64,000 nucleotides of DNA, from contig JAMPIQ010000003.1 of NCBI GenBank assembly GCA_024699855.1, positions 4,030,001-4,094,000 of the forward strand, read 5' to 3'. The position numbers and the translations under genes are program-made. The notes beneath the pieces are model-generated. The model had not been told where the DNA came from. It saw only the letters and a program-made list of their open reading frames with translations, and did no database searches. The first letter of the stretch is position 1, and every line of letters starts with the position of its first letter. The DNA comes from Aphelenchoides besseyi. Lineage: Eukaryota > Nematoda > Chromadorea > Rhabditida > Aphelenchoididae. Positions 9,984 to 23,472 of the stretch are shown piece by piece.

Positions 9984-11981
9984 TTACTTGCGAGAAGAAT
10001 GCCGTTCAAATCGTATACGACCAACGTATGCGTCGCTGCTGAAAAATACGACCATTTTAATCGAAGATGTTTGAACTTACTGTAGCTCTTGAATGCTCCG
10101 TACTCCCATGCGTTGGAATCCGTGTTGAAGGCCACGAACGATGTACGGCACGAACTGATGAACACTTTCGCGGTCTCGCATGGTCGCCGAGACTCCTTGA
10201 GCCAGTTTGATTACATGCAATTCGCTGAAAACATAAGTTGGAATGTTGAAAGTTCTCGTCGCTTACTTTGTCAAATAACGTTCTTGACCTGTCGTGCTTG
10301 CGTTCAAGGATCCCATTCCTCGGCATCTGTAAGTGCAACGAATTATTTCGCATTAATGGGCACTTACTTTTTTAACCGAACGCCAGAAGGTCCCCAGAAG
10401 TATTCACCAGGTGCTTCATTCGTACCGGCCAACAAACCGCCCATCATGACAGTCGAAGCGCCGAGAGACAACGCTTTCGTAATGTAACCGACGTCTCTGA
10501 AATTAAACGTTCAATGTAGAATGTGAAATATTGAAACAAACCGAGTTCCACCATCCGCAACGACTGGAATACCACGAGTACGAGCATATCGAGCGACTTG
10601 GTAAACCGCTGTTCCTTGAGCTCGACCCACACCAAACACTAAATTTTCGTTTAGTTTCGTCGATTTCAATGTTCTTACCTTCATGTGTAGAAATCGATTC
10701 ACTGCTCATTCCAACTCGAAGAGCATCAGCTCCGGCATCGATTAGGACCTTTGCTTGCTGCATAGTCACCACATTGTCGGCAATCACTTGCGGACCATCG
10801 GGGTATGTTGCTTTGATCCATTTTAATAGCTGGACTTGGTATTCGCTAGAGCCATTTGACGAGTCCTGAAAGAACAATAGTCTATCAAGAATCTGCAACT
10901 TACAATCACAAGCACGTCCACCTTCGCTCCCACAAGCTTTTCGACCGCTTCCCTTGCCGTTTCACCTGTGTTGACCGCCGCACCGACCATGAGTCGTCCC
11001 TTGGAATCGTAGCTTGAGAGTGAAAATTCACGAGCTTTCTTCAGATCCGTTCGGGAAACTAACGAAACCAATTCGTTTTGATCATTTACGATCGGTAACT
11101 TTCCTGAAAGACGTAAAAAAATCAAACGAACGCAAAATCTGCTCACCTTTTTTTAGTGTCCTCAAAGTCGATACTGCGTCTGCGAAAGTTGTCGGTATTC
11201 TTTCCACCACCAGATGCTCAAGGGGAACCATTACATCGGCTATTTTTTTTGAGAAGTCTTTTTCGTCCATCAAATCGATGTCTTTTGACGTTACCAGACC
11301 TGCAAACAAATGAGGTTCAAATGAACAATCGCAAAGACTCACCGAGCAATTTAGAGCCACAGGTTCCGTCCAAGGTCACTGGTGTTCCCGTGAATCCGTG
11401 TTTGTTTTTGATCTGAATGAGCGTGTGAACAGTGTCTTCGGGCCCGATGCATTGGGGATTTGTAATAAAGCCCGGCTTGTACCGTTTCACCTTCCGCACC
11501 TCCTCCGACTGTTCGTCCAAAGTCGCGAAGTTTGCATGAACAATTCCAATTCCTCCGTGCAACTAAAAGACATGGTTTCAAAGACAAAAGCGAGTTTAAC
11601 TCACCGCCATTCCAATCGCCATTTCACTTTCGGTTACCGTGTCCATTGGCGCTGAGATGAGGGGAACGTTGAGTTTGAGCTTCCTCGTCAAATTGGTGCC
11701 GAGTGTCACGGCTGAGAGCGCAAAATCGGTCTGCCGCGGGAGTATTGTGAAGTCACTGAAATGCAAAACTCAAAACTCAAAATCCGATTCTCGAACTTAC
11801 TTGTACGATGTCCCAACACTCGAGAAGAGTTGATCAATTGTGATACCGTTTTCTGTGGTTCCCCACATGACTTCCAGATGCTGAAACGGAGGATTTAACG
11901 CAAAAGAAGTGTTCTTACCTCGTAGTCCCAACGCAGGGACACGTCCTCAATTGAGGCGTATTCGTTTTCCGAATACGCCAT
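9984..11981 (-). CDS. IMPDH: IMP dehydrogenase-like protein lacking the catalytic Cys, copy A
   Basis: The IMPDH family oxidises IMP to XMP, the committed step to GTP. The gene reads from ATG 11981 ([20 protein letters not shown]) to TAA 9984. Conserved blocks in order: [18 protein letters not shown]; both CBS halves ([10 protein letters not shown] and [20 protein letters not shown]); [34 protein letters not shown] (catalytic-site Asp present); [31 protein letters not shown]; and [20 protein letters not shown]. The length is typical for the family. The active-site loop, normally GSGSxCxT with the catalytic Cys (Cys331 in human), reads [18 protein letters not shown]. It has no cysteine and appears one residue shorter. 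The enzyme is therefore probably inactive in the normal reaction, or it uses another mechanism. Introns are about 40-55 nt. Confidence 0.93.
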
Positions 11982-12240
11982 CTTCAAAACGCTAAGTGAC
12001 GATTCCTAAACGCTCGACGACTTCGCTGAAACAGAACGCCAAGAGTAAACTGCCAAAACATTTTTGTCGAGATAGCTACTGTACCGTATATCAGAATTCA
12101 GTAGCTTGATGTTTTTTAAGCGTTTATCGATGATAAGCAGCTAAACTACAGAATTGCTTGCAACAAACTGGCCCCAGAAGTCGCGGTCAAAAGATACATC
12201 AACAAAGTTTACTATTTGGAAGCAAAGAGACCCATTGGAG

Positions 12241-13422
12241 TTAAGGCTGTGAGATCGGACATTTCTGTTTGAAGTTTGCAGGTAGTTGGCTGAGAATGAA
12301 GTCGTAGGACGAAGGTAGAGCGTCGTCAAAAATACGTTTCAGTCGTAACCACGCCAAATCACAAAGCTTGTCGGGTTGACTGAAGATGTTTCTGCTTCAA
12401 TTTACGTGTCAATTCAACTTACTTGAAGACAAGACGATAAACGTTGAACTCGTCTGCATAATCACTCTTCGTCCAAACCACAAGCATTCGTTCTCCATCG
12501 CTGCTGATTGACCTTACTGAATGAGTAAAGTCGAAAGCTGCTTGCTTCCACTCTTTCGTATCCAAATCCAATGATATGATCTTACATTTCCCAGACTGTT
12601 CAAAATAACTGCGGTAAAAAAAGGTCCTTCCGATGCAACACATATCAATTGAGAATCGACATGCATTAAACTACAACATAAAATCGGGTTATTACTGTTC
12701 AAACTAATGATACTAACATGAAAGGGACTCGATACTATTGCTTGATTGGTCGTTTTCTCGCGAACACTTTTACCAGTTGAAATCGAAAACTTAACCAAAT
12801 CAAGCGATCGGCCGCTATCGTTGTCGCTGTTTCTATCGTAATATAAACCATACAAAAAGCCGTCAAAACACGCGACAGCTTTCATCGCTCTTGGAACAGC
12901 AAGTTTCGATACCCGAAGTCGGTTGTCGGTTCCCATTTTAACGATGAAATAATCCGGAATTTCTAGTAAAGAAGATGAGGCAAGTATGAATCCTTCGTGC
13001 AAGTTTGGCGGATGAGATGTTGGATACCATTCATACTTATGGCATCCGATTGGCAAAGTAACGGCCTGTTTGACGACCATCATTGAGCGTTCAAGGTCGA
13101 TCTCTCCAATACCCAAGTAGGGTGAGTTATCATTTCCAAAGACTAACAGTATTGTGTTCAAATTCAGAACATAGAAACTACGCCTGAAAATGCCGCTTTT
13201 CCTCGGTGAAACGTCAATTTTGAGTTCCCTAAAACAAAAGCTCAAGAAAGTGGGTTCGTAGATTTACCGTGTTTTTGTGTGGAACAAGTCAGTAAGAGTG
13301 AAGCAAACGTCGGTTTTCGAGATTAAAAAACGACCATCAATAAGACTAGGATAATAGCAACGACATTCTGGGAATACTCCCATCCAATTGCGATCGCTTT
13401 GTAAGTCCTTTCTTTCAATCAT
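12241..13422 (-). CDS. Unknown protein, propeller/F-box-like architecture, copy 2
   Basis: Same structure as the gene at 3255-4433. Compared with copy 1 it carries several substitutions (for example HSYEWYP becomes HKYEWYP and IITLNS becomes IISLNS). An in-frame 3-nt insertion near 12324 adds one Asp in the tail (DALP becomes DDALP). All exons stay open, which fits a gene still under constraint or a very recent copy. Confidence 0.6.
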
Positions 13423-14178
13423 CGTCGACGTCCAAACACTGACAAAGAAACTAACTTCAGTTGCTACTCGCTATTCACGCACGTTATAGCTCCAAATTTG
13501 CACCGAAAGCTGCGAAGAGCTTTTGCCGCAAGCACTGACGTGGAGATATGTGCACGCAAGTTCCCGTTAAAACCGCGCATTTTCGGACGCTCGTCCTTCA
13601 ATCAGGCAAAGTCTAGCCAAAAAACTTCCCTCGATGTTCATTTTCTGCTCGGATGCGACCAGGTTGTCGAATTCGGACGCTCACCGTATAATTTGTCTTG
13701 ACCGTAAGGCGCACGCGCAAAAATTGCGGCCGAATCGTCGACTTCGATTTCCGATCTGCTCAATCAAATCGCTTAATTCAATGCAGATCGTTGCGTCATA
13801 CTAGCAACTAGTTCGAGAGTCATTTTGCCCACTTAAATCTAATCAGCCACAGGACGCGCACTTCTTCCAAAAACAGTTCTCCCGACTCTGCGTCCAATTG
13901 CAAAAAAGCGTCAAAAATTGGCTCAGAACACGCGTTTTGCGGGAGTTTCCGTGGGCCGCATCTTCATGAAGAGTAGAAGTAGATTTTAGCAATTCTTTGC
14001 AGCTTTCGGTGCAGCGTTCAAAGCTTCTGATATGCAATAACGATGTTAATCGACACGAAAGTCAACAGACAACAAAGGGTCCTGGAGTAGTCGAATGCAT
14101 TTTGACTGCTGTCTACTGGACAGCACCCAACTCGACGGCACCTAACCCAATGGAACGCTCTTTGCGCACTCGCATTGG

Positions 14179-14483
14179 TCAGCGGAAACCAAGAGAAATC
14201 TTCGCTTTGCCACCCAAAAACCCGCCGAAAATGTGAAAACAAGCGTTCTCAACGATTACAGCTTTGTGTCGAATGCCATGGCCTTTACAAGCCTCGAACA
14301 AACCTAACAGCCCTTCTAGCATTGCGACCACCATCCAAAAAATTAACTTACGTTGTGGATTCTCTGTCAAAAGATCCAAAAAGTGCGGAGCAAAATGTCG
14401 CGAGCGGCGAAAGCAAACGCGAGACTGAACGTGTGTCTCTTCGATTGGGTGGTCTCTTGCGACCCGGTGTCCACACTTGTTAG
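14179..14483 (-). CDS. Unknown protein, last two exons, copy 2
   Basis: Identical in structure to 5191-5495: an exon with LDLLTENPQ, a 47-nt GT-AG intron and a last exon ending KISLGFR. Coding strand and 5' end are uncertain. Confidence 0.35.
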
Positions 14484-15042
14484 AAAGTTTTTCTTCTGTA
14501 CGTTAAACTGAATCTCCGACGGCTGTTTGCATCCACAAACGATTGTGAACAGCGACTAATTGTACATTGACTCTCTTAATTGACAAGCCTTAAGAACGCC
14601 TTTTGGCCGTGAGAATGGTCAGTGAGCTACAACTCGGACTTCCAATCGTTCGACGGCGGACATCGCCGATTCAGGCGCAATATTGCATTGCCCATACGTC
14701 AATGACCACGTCTAGCGTTGTTTCGAACAACAGGATACAAGAGTTGTTCGACTTTTCAAGAATTATGACGGAGCATGTCTCGAAATGCGATTGGCGTTTC
14801 CATTTGTTGCATGAAATTGTTTGTGCAACAAATTAGATTCACGGAAAGCTGTCCTCGAAACGTTGAATTTGAAATGAAATGGGGTGCAATGGTCCGAAAT
14901 TAGTCACAAGGACAACGACTGCGCGCGTCTTTCGATTGCATCCTTTGAGTTGCTTTTGGTATCAATGGACAAGGATTTAATGGGCTATCTTCTATGTTGA
15001 CACCAATTGAATGCGAACAGTTTAATTGACAAGTACTTAAGA

Positions 15043-17033
15043 CTACTCCAACTCGCGACCACAGATCTTCTGATCATTAGGATTAGGACAACATCTCACT
15101 ACGGTGGTTAAAATTGACCAAACGAATCGATTTGTTTGTAATTTGCAAAGTGAACGGGCAAAATCGGCAGGTTCCGGCGATTTGGTTGCTCGTGGAGTTG
15201 CAGTCGGAAACAAACCATTGGCATTCGCGAACGAACCAAACATGTGAGCCGCTAGAATGACTCGTTCATTCAACGGAACACACAAATACCATCTGTAAAG
15301 TCGTTACAAGCCGTTTAGCTACTCGCACATACCGCATTGCCGTTGAGTAAACGGGTGTAGCAATGAAAGAATTGTATCGTCGAGCATTTGAATACGGAGC
15401 CAGTACGTTGACAAGACCTTTGAAATGTTTGGTAAGATAAAAACCGTGAAATTCGGTCACATCTGCTGCGTCGTTTAGTGCTCGACGATTGGAACGGTAA
15501 GTGAAGTGGATGCCTTCAAACCGACCAAGTATTCGAGTAGTGATCGATTGAAAGCTGCCATTTTATCGGGAAGAACCTGAAGTTGATCGTTGAACAAGAA
15601 CTTTTATTTCGACTGACCTGAATCGCTGCATCACAAGGCATGATTGCTTGTGGGCATCCAGTTCGAACTAACTCGACAACGATTCGACAAATTTGACTGT
15701 CGTGTGTGTTCTCGCTCAAACCGAGCAGCTTTCCAAGCACCGGACACAAATAACGAGCCAATTCGGTGCGCGACAAAAACGGAAATCGTTCATCCATTTT
15801 TGGCACTATTCCAAGCACCGCATTTACAAGTTCATTCACGGCTTCATCTCCTGTCGTGTAGACCAATGAACGAGGTTCGAGTGCACCGCTCAAAAACTCG
15901 AGAATTCGTTCCAACACCGGCCAATGCCGTTCGTTTTGCAAACCCAACGTACAAACTTTGCAAATGCCAGTCCAGTAAAACCCATCTCTTGTTGCTGAAA
16001 ATGTTTGTAATCGCCGAATACTCCCTCAACTCCTGAGTTGCCAACCAATGGCGGCCCATTAATTCGTATGATTCGAGGATTATAGATTGGTTCAAATTGA
16101 GTTGGTGGTCGTATTAACACACGCCCCGATTGGCCATTAGTCGGATGTGAAGCGATGAGCAGTAGTGACTCGAATAAACGCATACGAACATCACAACCCC
16201 TAGTAAGCGAAGTCATTTCACGTAATGCAACTCCGGATGCGTGATTATGATCTTGAAGATCGTTTCGACCATCACCAAATCGAAAGCTGTCCATCGCTCA
16301 TCCAACAGCTCGTTGATGCCGGCGGGCCGCGCGACTTCGAGATTGTCGTTGTCAACCGGAAGTCAAGCAAATACCATAAAGCGAAAGAAATGTTACGATT
16401 GATTCCTCCGTTAAGTGTCGTGTTAACCACGGTCAGAACACATGAAAAAATCATTCGAACCGTTCGGATTTATGGTTGTGGTTTTTGCAACTTCGAATAA
16501 TACGTGAATCAAAAAGTACTAAAAGAACCTCGTAAAAGGTTATAATTGGTTGTATACCTGAATCTGTGGTTGCCGTTCATTCACCACAGTATTACAGATG
16601 GGCAGAATTACTTTTCGTAGCAGTGGAGCTTCATGTAGAACTCGATTTCTTTTCAGCGTATTTTCCATCACGTAAATCGCTTTTTCACGTTGCACCAACG
16701 AAACTCCATCGTAAAGATATTTGGGCAACAATCCATGCAGCTGCTGAATCCACTTGTCTTTGTCAGGTGTCAAAGCCTTAAAATCAATTTCAATGGTAAA
16801 ACCAAAACAACTACCAACCGCAACACGTCAATCGATTAATCGAAGAGCTGAGCTATCGGGACGATCAATCACACAATCTTCGATTACTCAAAGAACTCAT
16901 CAGCTGAACCGTTGTATTCCCCACGATCGACTAGAGATTCAATCAACGACAATATGCTGTGTAGGACACTGCGAATAACTGCGGCCGTTTCACCGTCATC
17001 ACCACACAAAACAATCGCAGCTCGAAGCCGTTT
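15043..17033 (-). CDS. TSC2: Tuberin (TSC2)-like HEAT region, copy 2
   Basis: Same segments as copy 1. A 3-nt insertion at about 16324 changes the alanine-rich spot before GINELLDERW without breaking the frame. The short intron near 15300 has lost three bases compared with copy 1 (cacaaagccg becomes cacaagccg region), which is harmless inside the intron. No GAP domain is seen. Confidence 0.62.
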
Positions 17034-17832
17034 GTTTAGACGAACTCAAGTAAACAACGTCAACGTTTTGTCTTGTTTAATTGAATGACAAGTGAAATAG
17101 CTAAACGCGAACGTTTCTTACCAACTAGTCGACAAGTTGCGTGCATCACTTGTTTGACAACCTAAATAGCGGAGTTCATGCCGACCATCTCCACTCACTC
17201 AACACGAAAAAGCTTGAGGCGCAAACATGTTGTCTAACAGAAGCAGTCAGCAGAAATGCAAATGACGTCGAGTTGAAATGTGAAGTCGACCGTGAAAGAT
17301 CTGCGCCTTTGCGGATCGAATTTGGGTTGTTGTTTGTGTCCATGGGTACAAATCAACACGCTGATAGCTACGTATCAGCAGTTGATAGTCACAAAGAAAG
17401 TTGACAAGCCGGTGAACGAGAATTGCTCTCCAACAGCGCTGCTGAGAAACAAAATTGCGAGATACAAGTCGTGCATCTGGTTCGTCAACTCGAGTGACTT
17501 GAAGCACATCACGAACTATCAAGTCCAACAAGAAGCACGTTCGTCGATGAAAATCCACGCTCCAGATGTTGCAATCGTTGCGCTCTCGCTCCCCCACTTG
17601 ACTTTCACTCCTGCGATTTGGAACACGAACCGCTCAACAAAAAGAGTTGAACGAAAGCGTCAATCAAATGGTCTAATGAACAGAAACAACAAAAAATTTA
17701 TTTAACATTGTGAAAAACAACGAAAAAATTAAATAGTTAACAAAAACTGAAGATATTTCAATGACGATCGAAATACTTGAAGACATCGAAATAACCAAAG
17801 GTTACAAAAGGGACAAGAAACACAGTGACCAA
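17034..17832. other. Unresolved stretch upstream of the tuberin-like gene, copy 2
   Basis: Same as 8046-8844. There are open frames on both strands without a convincing start or family match. Confidence 0.4.
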
Positions 17833-18502
17833 TTAGTAGACTTGTTTTGGATCATTGACCACGACAACAATCTTCTTGCACAAAAGCTCTTGATAACGTC
17901 GACAGATGTAGTAGGCAACGAAGGCGACGATAATCATGAAACCGAAGACAACCAAATAAGTTGTGATCATGTTCTCGGCAAACCAGTCGCCCATTCGATT
18001 CAGGAACGTGAACTCTTGAAGTTTGAGATGTCCAATTCGTCCGGCAGCAATGTAGCTCGTCTCAGCGTCGATGGCTTCTTCTTCGATTTCCGTCAAATGA
18101 ACTTTTTCCTGAAACTGCAATCTTATTTTATCCCCAGAGTTCTGAAACTTACCATTGGTTGGAAGACTTGGTGAACGACTCCTGATCCGGGAATCTCCTT
18201 GGTGCCAATCGCGATCTTCGAATGCGGAGGAGTTGAGAGGTAGAAGACTCCGCCTTTCGGGACATCATATTTGTATGTTCCGGTATCGTTGCGAATTTGA
18301 TAAGTCTGAATGTTACTATTTTCTTATGAATAGATTGTTGATGAGCATACTTTCACAGTGGTTGCAATGTAAGTACTGTGAACGAGTGGTTTTGTCAAAA
18401 CGAACGAGGATTTAACGTCTTTTACGACAACCGCACAACCGCCTAAAGTTCCTGGATTGCACAAAGATGCCGAGTGAACTTGATCTCGTCCACAGATCGT
18501 TG
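17833..18502 (-). pseudogene. Envelope-fusion-like membrane protein, 5' truncated, copy 2
   Basis: The C-terminal ectodomain exons, transmembrane helix and basic tail are kept. The gene is cut at 18502/18503 at exactly the same base as copy 1. One extra T in the intron near 18320 separates it from copy 1. No start of its own is seen. Confidence 0.7.
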
Positions 18503-18974
18503 CCTTCCGGTTGTTTTCCTTGAACAAAACCAAAAGCCAATAGATCATCTAACCGTTTTTCATGACTCCGTTCGCTGTCACACGCGACTATCGAAAGCAA
18601 CTGAACTGCGGATTGTTTTTCCTAATGCGCAATGTTACCGCAACTTCTCGTCGACCATATCCTTTGCTGCTGCATTGGATTCAAAGTCTGTCAGTGGCAC
18701 GAAGGCTTTGGAAACAAGTTGATCCAATTTCCGTCACAGTTGCAAAGAATCTCTTCTGTAAGCAACGACCGAAAACTTAATTTGAGGGCTCTTTCCACAA
18801 GCAACAGCCAAATTCTACACTCGACTTACGAGACAAGAACTGGAGCTTGTCGACGAACCATCTCTCTTCTCCTCCTCACAACAACCTGTCTGTTCGAATC
18901 GGATTAAGTTGTAAAATTTAGCGTTGGATGTTTATTGAAATCCAATAAATAGAACTTTAAACTTAAGCGGAGAT

Positions 18975-20972
18975 TTACTTGCGAGAAGAATGCCGTTCAA
19001 ATCGTATACGACCAACGTATGCGTCGCTGCTGAAAAATACGACCATTTTAATCGAAGATGTTTGAACTTACTGTAGCTCTTGAATGCTCCGTACTCCCAT
19101 GCGTTGGAATCCGTGTTGAAGGCCACGAACGATGTACGGCACGAACTGATGAACACTTTCGCGGTCTCGCATGGTCGCCGAGACTCCTTGAGCCAGTTTG
19201 ATTACATGCAATTCGCTGAAAACATAAGTTGGAATGTTGAAAGTTCTCGTCGCTTACTTTGTCAAATAACGTTCTTGACCTGTCGTGCTTGCGTTCAAGG
19301 ATCCCATTCCTCGGCATCTGTAAGTGCAACGAATTATTTCGCATTAATGGGCACTTACTTTTTTAACCGAACGCCAGAAGGTCCCCAGAAGTATTCACCA
19401 GGTGCTTCATTCGTACCGGCCAACAAACCGCCCATCATGACAGTCGAAGCGCCGAGAGACAACGCTTTCGTAATGTAACCGACGTCTCTGAAATTAAACG
19501 TTCAATGTAGAATGTGAAATATTGAAACAAACCGAGTTCCACCATCCGCAACGACTGGAATACCACGAGTACGAGCATATCGAGCGACTTGGTAAACCGC
19601 TGTTCCTTGAGCTCGACCCACACCAAACACTAAATTTTCGTTTAGTTTCGTCGATTTCAATGTTCTTACCTTCATGTGTAGAAATCGATTCACTGCTCAT
19701 TCCAACTCGAAGAGCATCAGCTCCGGCATCGATTAGGACCTTTGCTTGCTGCATAGTCACCACATTGTCGGCAATCACTTGCGGACCATCGGGGTATGTT
19801 GCTTTGATCCATTTTAATAGCTGGACTTGGTATTCGCTAGAGCCATTTGACGAGTCCTGAAAGAACAATAGTCTATCAAGAATCTGCAACTTACAATCAC
19901 AAGCACGTCCACCTTCGCTCCCACAAGCTTTTCGACCGCTTCCCTTGCCGTTTCACCTGTGTTGACCGCCGCACCGACCATGAGTCGTCCCTTGGAATCG
20001 TAGCTTGAGAGTGAAAATTCACGAGCTTTCTTCAGATCCGTTCGGGAAACTAACGAAACCAATTCGTTTTGATCATTTACGATCGGTAACTTTCCTGAAA
20101 GACGTAAAAAAATCAAACGAACGCAAAATCTGCTCACCTTTTTTTAGTGTCCTCAAAGTCGATACTGCGTCTGCGAAAGTTGTCGGTATTCTTTCCACCA
20201 CCAGATGCTCAAGGGGAACCATTACATCGGCTATTTTTTTTGAGAAGTCTTTTTCGTCCATCAAATCGATGTCTTTTGACGTTACCAGACCTGCAAACAA
20301 ATGAGGTTCAAATGAACAATCGCAAAGACTCACCGAGCAATTTAGAGCCACAGGTTCCGTCCAAGGTCACTGGTGTTCCCGTGAATCCGTGTTTGTTTTT
20401 GATCTGAATGAGCGTGTGAACAGTGTCTTCGGGCCCGATGCATTGGGGATTTGTAATAAAGCCCGGCTTGTACCGTTTCACCTTCCGCACCTCCTCCGAC
20501 TGTTCGTCCAAAGTCGCGAAGTTTGCATGAACAATTCCAATTCCTCCGTGCAACTAAAAGACATGGTTTCAAAGACAAAAGCGAGTTTAACTCACCGCCA
20601 TTCCAATCGCCATTTCACTTTCGGTTACCGTGTCCATTGGCGCTGAGATGAGGGGAACGTTGAGTTTGAGCTTCCTCGTCAAATTGGTGCCGAGTGTCAC
20701 GGCTGAGAGCGCAAAATCGGTCTGCCGCGGGAGTATTGTGAAGTCACTGAAATGCAAAACTCAAAACTCAAAATCCGATTCTCGAACTTACTTGTACGAT
20801 GTCCCAACACTCGAGAAGAGTTGATCAATTGTGATACCGTTTTCTGTGGTTCCCCACATGACTTCCAGATGCTGAAACGGAGGATTTAACGCAAAAGAAG
20901 TGTTCTTACCTCGTAGTCCCAACGCAGGGACACGTCCTCAATTGAGGCGTATTCGTTTTCCGAATACGCCAT
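18975..20972 (-). CDS. IMPDH: IMP dehydrogenase-like protein lacking the catalytic Cys, copy B
   Basis: Essentially the same gene as 9984-11981, from ATG 20972 to TAA 18975, with all IMPDH and CBS blocks open. The active-site loop again reads SSESISTHE with no cysteine. The change was therefore present before the duplication and is not a sequencing error in one copy. The phosphate-binding and flap motifs ([13 protein letters not shown]) are kept. Confidence 0.92.
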
Positions 20973-21231
20973 CTTCAAAACGCTAAGTGACGATTCCTAA
21001 ACGCTCGACGACTTCGCTGAAACAGAACGCCAAGAGTAAACTGCCAAAACATTTTTGTCGAGATAGCTACTGTACCGTATATCAGAATTCAGTAGCTTGA
21101 TGTTTTTTAAGCGTTTATCGATGATAAGCAGCTAAACTACAGAATTGCTTGCAACAAACTGGCCCCAGAAGTCGCGGTCAAAAGATACATCAACAAAGTT
21201 TACTATTTGGAAGCAAAGAGACCCATTGGAG

Positions 21232-22410
21232 TTAAGGCTGTGAGATCGGACATTTCTGTTTGAAGTTTGCAGGTAGTTGGCTGAGAATGAAGTCGTAGGA
21301 CGAAGGTAGAGCGTCAAAAATACGTTTCAGTCGTAACCACGCCAAATCACAAAGCTTGTCGGGTTGACTGAAGATGTTTCTGCTTCAATTTACGTGTCAA
21401 TTCAACTTACTTGAAGACAAGACGATAAACGTTGAACTCGTCTGCATAATCACTCTTCGTCCAAACCACAAGCATTCGTTCTCCATCGCTGCTGATTGAC
21501 CTTACTGAATGAGTAAAGTCGAAAGCTGCTTGCTTCCACTCTTTCGTATCCAAATCCAATGATATGATCTTACATTTCCCAGACTGTTCAAAATAACTGC
21601 GGTAAAAAAAGGTCCTTCCGATGCAACACATATCAATTGAGAATCGACATGCATTAAACTACAACATAAAATCGGGTTATTACTGTTCAAACTAATGATA
21701 CTAACATGAAAGGGACTCGATACTATTGCTTGATTGGTCGTTTTCTCGCGAACACTTTTACCAGTTGAAATCGAAAACTTAACCAAATCAAGCGATCGGC
21801 CGCTATCGTTGTCGCTGTTTCTATCGTAATATAAACCATACAAAAAGCCGTCAAAACACGCGACAGCTTTCATCGCTCTTGGAACAGCAAGTTTCGATAC
21901 CCGAAGTCGGTTGTCGGTTCCCATTTTAACGATGAAATAATCCGGAATTTCTAGTAAAGAAGATGAGGCAAGTATGAATCCTTCGTGCAAGTTTGGCGGA
22001 TGAGATGTTGGATACCATTCATACTTATGGCATCCGATTGGCAAAGTAACGGCCTGTTTGACGACCATCATTGAGCGTTCAAGGTCGATCTCTCCAATAC
22101 CCAAGTAGGGTGAGTTATCATTTCCAAAGACTAACAGTATTGTGTTCAAATTCAGAACATAGAAACTACGCCTGAAAATGCCGCTTTTCCTCGGTGAAAC
22201 GTCAATTTTGAGTTCCCTAAAACAAAAGCTCAAGAAAGTGGGTTCGTAGATTTACCGTGTTTTTGTGTGGAACAAGTCAGTAAGAGTGAAGCAAACGTCG
22301 GTTTTCGAGATTAAAAAACGACCATCAATAAGACTAGGATAATAGCAACGACATTCTGGGAATACTCCCATCCAATTGCGATCGCTTTGTAAGTCCTTTC
22401 TTTCAATCAT
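21232..22410 (-). CDS. Unknown protein, propeller/F-box-like architecture, copy 3
   Basis: As copy 2, including the shared substitutions HKYEWYP and IISLNS, but without the 3-nt insertion in the tail. All exons are open. Confidence 0.6.
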
Positions 22411-23170
22411 CGTCGACGTCCAAACACTGACAAAGAAACTAACTTCAGTTGCTACTCGCTATTCACGCACGTTATAGCTCCAAATTTGCACCGAAAGCTG
22501 CGAAGAGCTTTTGCCGCAAGCACTGACGTGGAGATATGTGCACGCAAGTTCCCGTTAAAACCGCGCATTTTCGGACGCTCGTCCTTCAATCAGGCAAAGT
22601 CTAGCCAAAAAAAACTTCCCTCGATGTTCATTTTCTGCTCGGATGCGACCAGGTTGTCGAATTCGGACGCTCACCGTATAATTTGTCTTGACCGTAAGGC
22701 GCACGCGCAAAAAATTGCGGCCGAATCGTCGACTTCGATTTCCGATCTGCTCAATCAAATCGCTTAATTCAATGCAGATCGTTGCGTCATACTAGCAACT
22801 AGTTCGAGAGGTCATTTTGCCCACTTAAATCTAATCAGCCACAGGACGCGCACTTCTTCCAAAAACAGTTCTCCCGACTCTGCGTCCAATTGCAAAAAAG
22901 CGTCAAAAATTGGCTCAGAACACGCGTTTTGCGGGAGTTTCCGTGGGCCGCATCTTCATGAAGAGTAGAAGTAGATTTTAGCAATTCTTTGCAGCTTTCG
23001 GTGCAGCGTTCAAAGCTTCTGATATGCAATAACGATGTTAATCGACACGAAAGTCAACAGACAACAAAGGGTCCTGGAGTAGTCGAATGCATTTTGACTG
23101 CTGTCTACTGGACAGCACCCAACTCGACGGCACCTAACCCAATGGAACGCTCTTTGCGCACTCGCATTGG

Positions 23171-23472
23171 TCAGCGGAAACCAAGAGAAATCTTCGCTTT
23201 GCCACCCAAAAACCCGCCGAAAATGTGACAAGCGTTCTCAACGATTACAGCTTTGTGTCGAATGCCATGGCCTTTACAAGCCTCGAACAAACCTAACAGC
23301 CCTTCTAGCATTGCGACCACCATCCAAAAAATTAACTTACGTTGTGGATTCTCTGTCAAAAGATCCAAAAAGTGCGGAGCAAAATGTCGCGAGCGGCGAA
23401 AGCAAACGCGAGACTGAACGTGTGTCTCTTCGATTGGGTGGTCTCTTGCGACCCGGTGTCCACACTTGTTAG
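23171..23472 (-). CDS. Unknown protein, last two exons, copy 3
   Basis: As copies 1 and 2, with a 3-nt deletion at about 23228 that removes one Phe (NACFHIF becomes NACHIF) and keeps the frame. It stays uncertain which strand is coding. Confidence 0.35.

Larger units (their letters stand above)
9514..18502. repeat. Tandem segmental duplication, unit 2 (8989 bp)
   Basis: Runs from the switch point after ...cacagatcgttgc to the same motif one unit later. It contains a complete IMPDH, the propeller-like gene, the tuberin-like gene and a truncated membrane-protein gene. It is nearly identical to unit 3. Differences are mainly single bases and short runs of extra bases. Confidence 0.92.
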
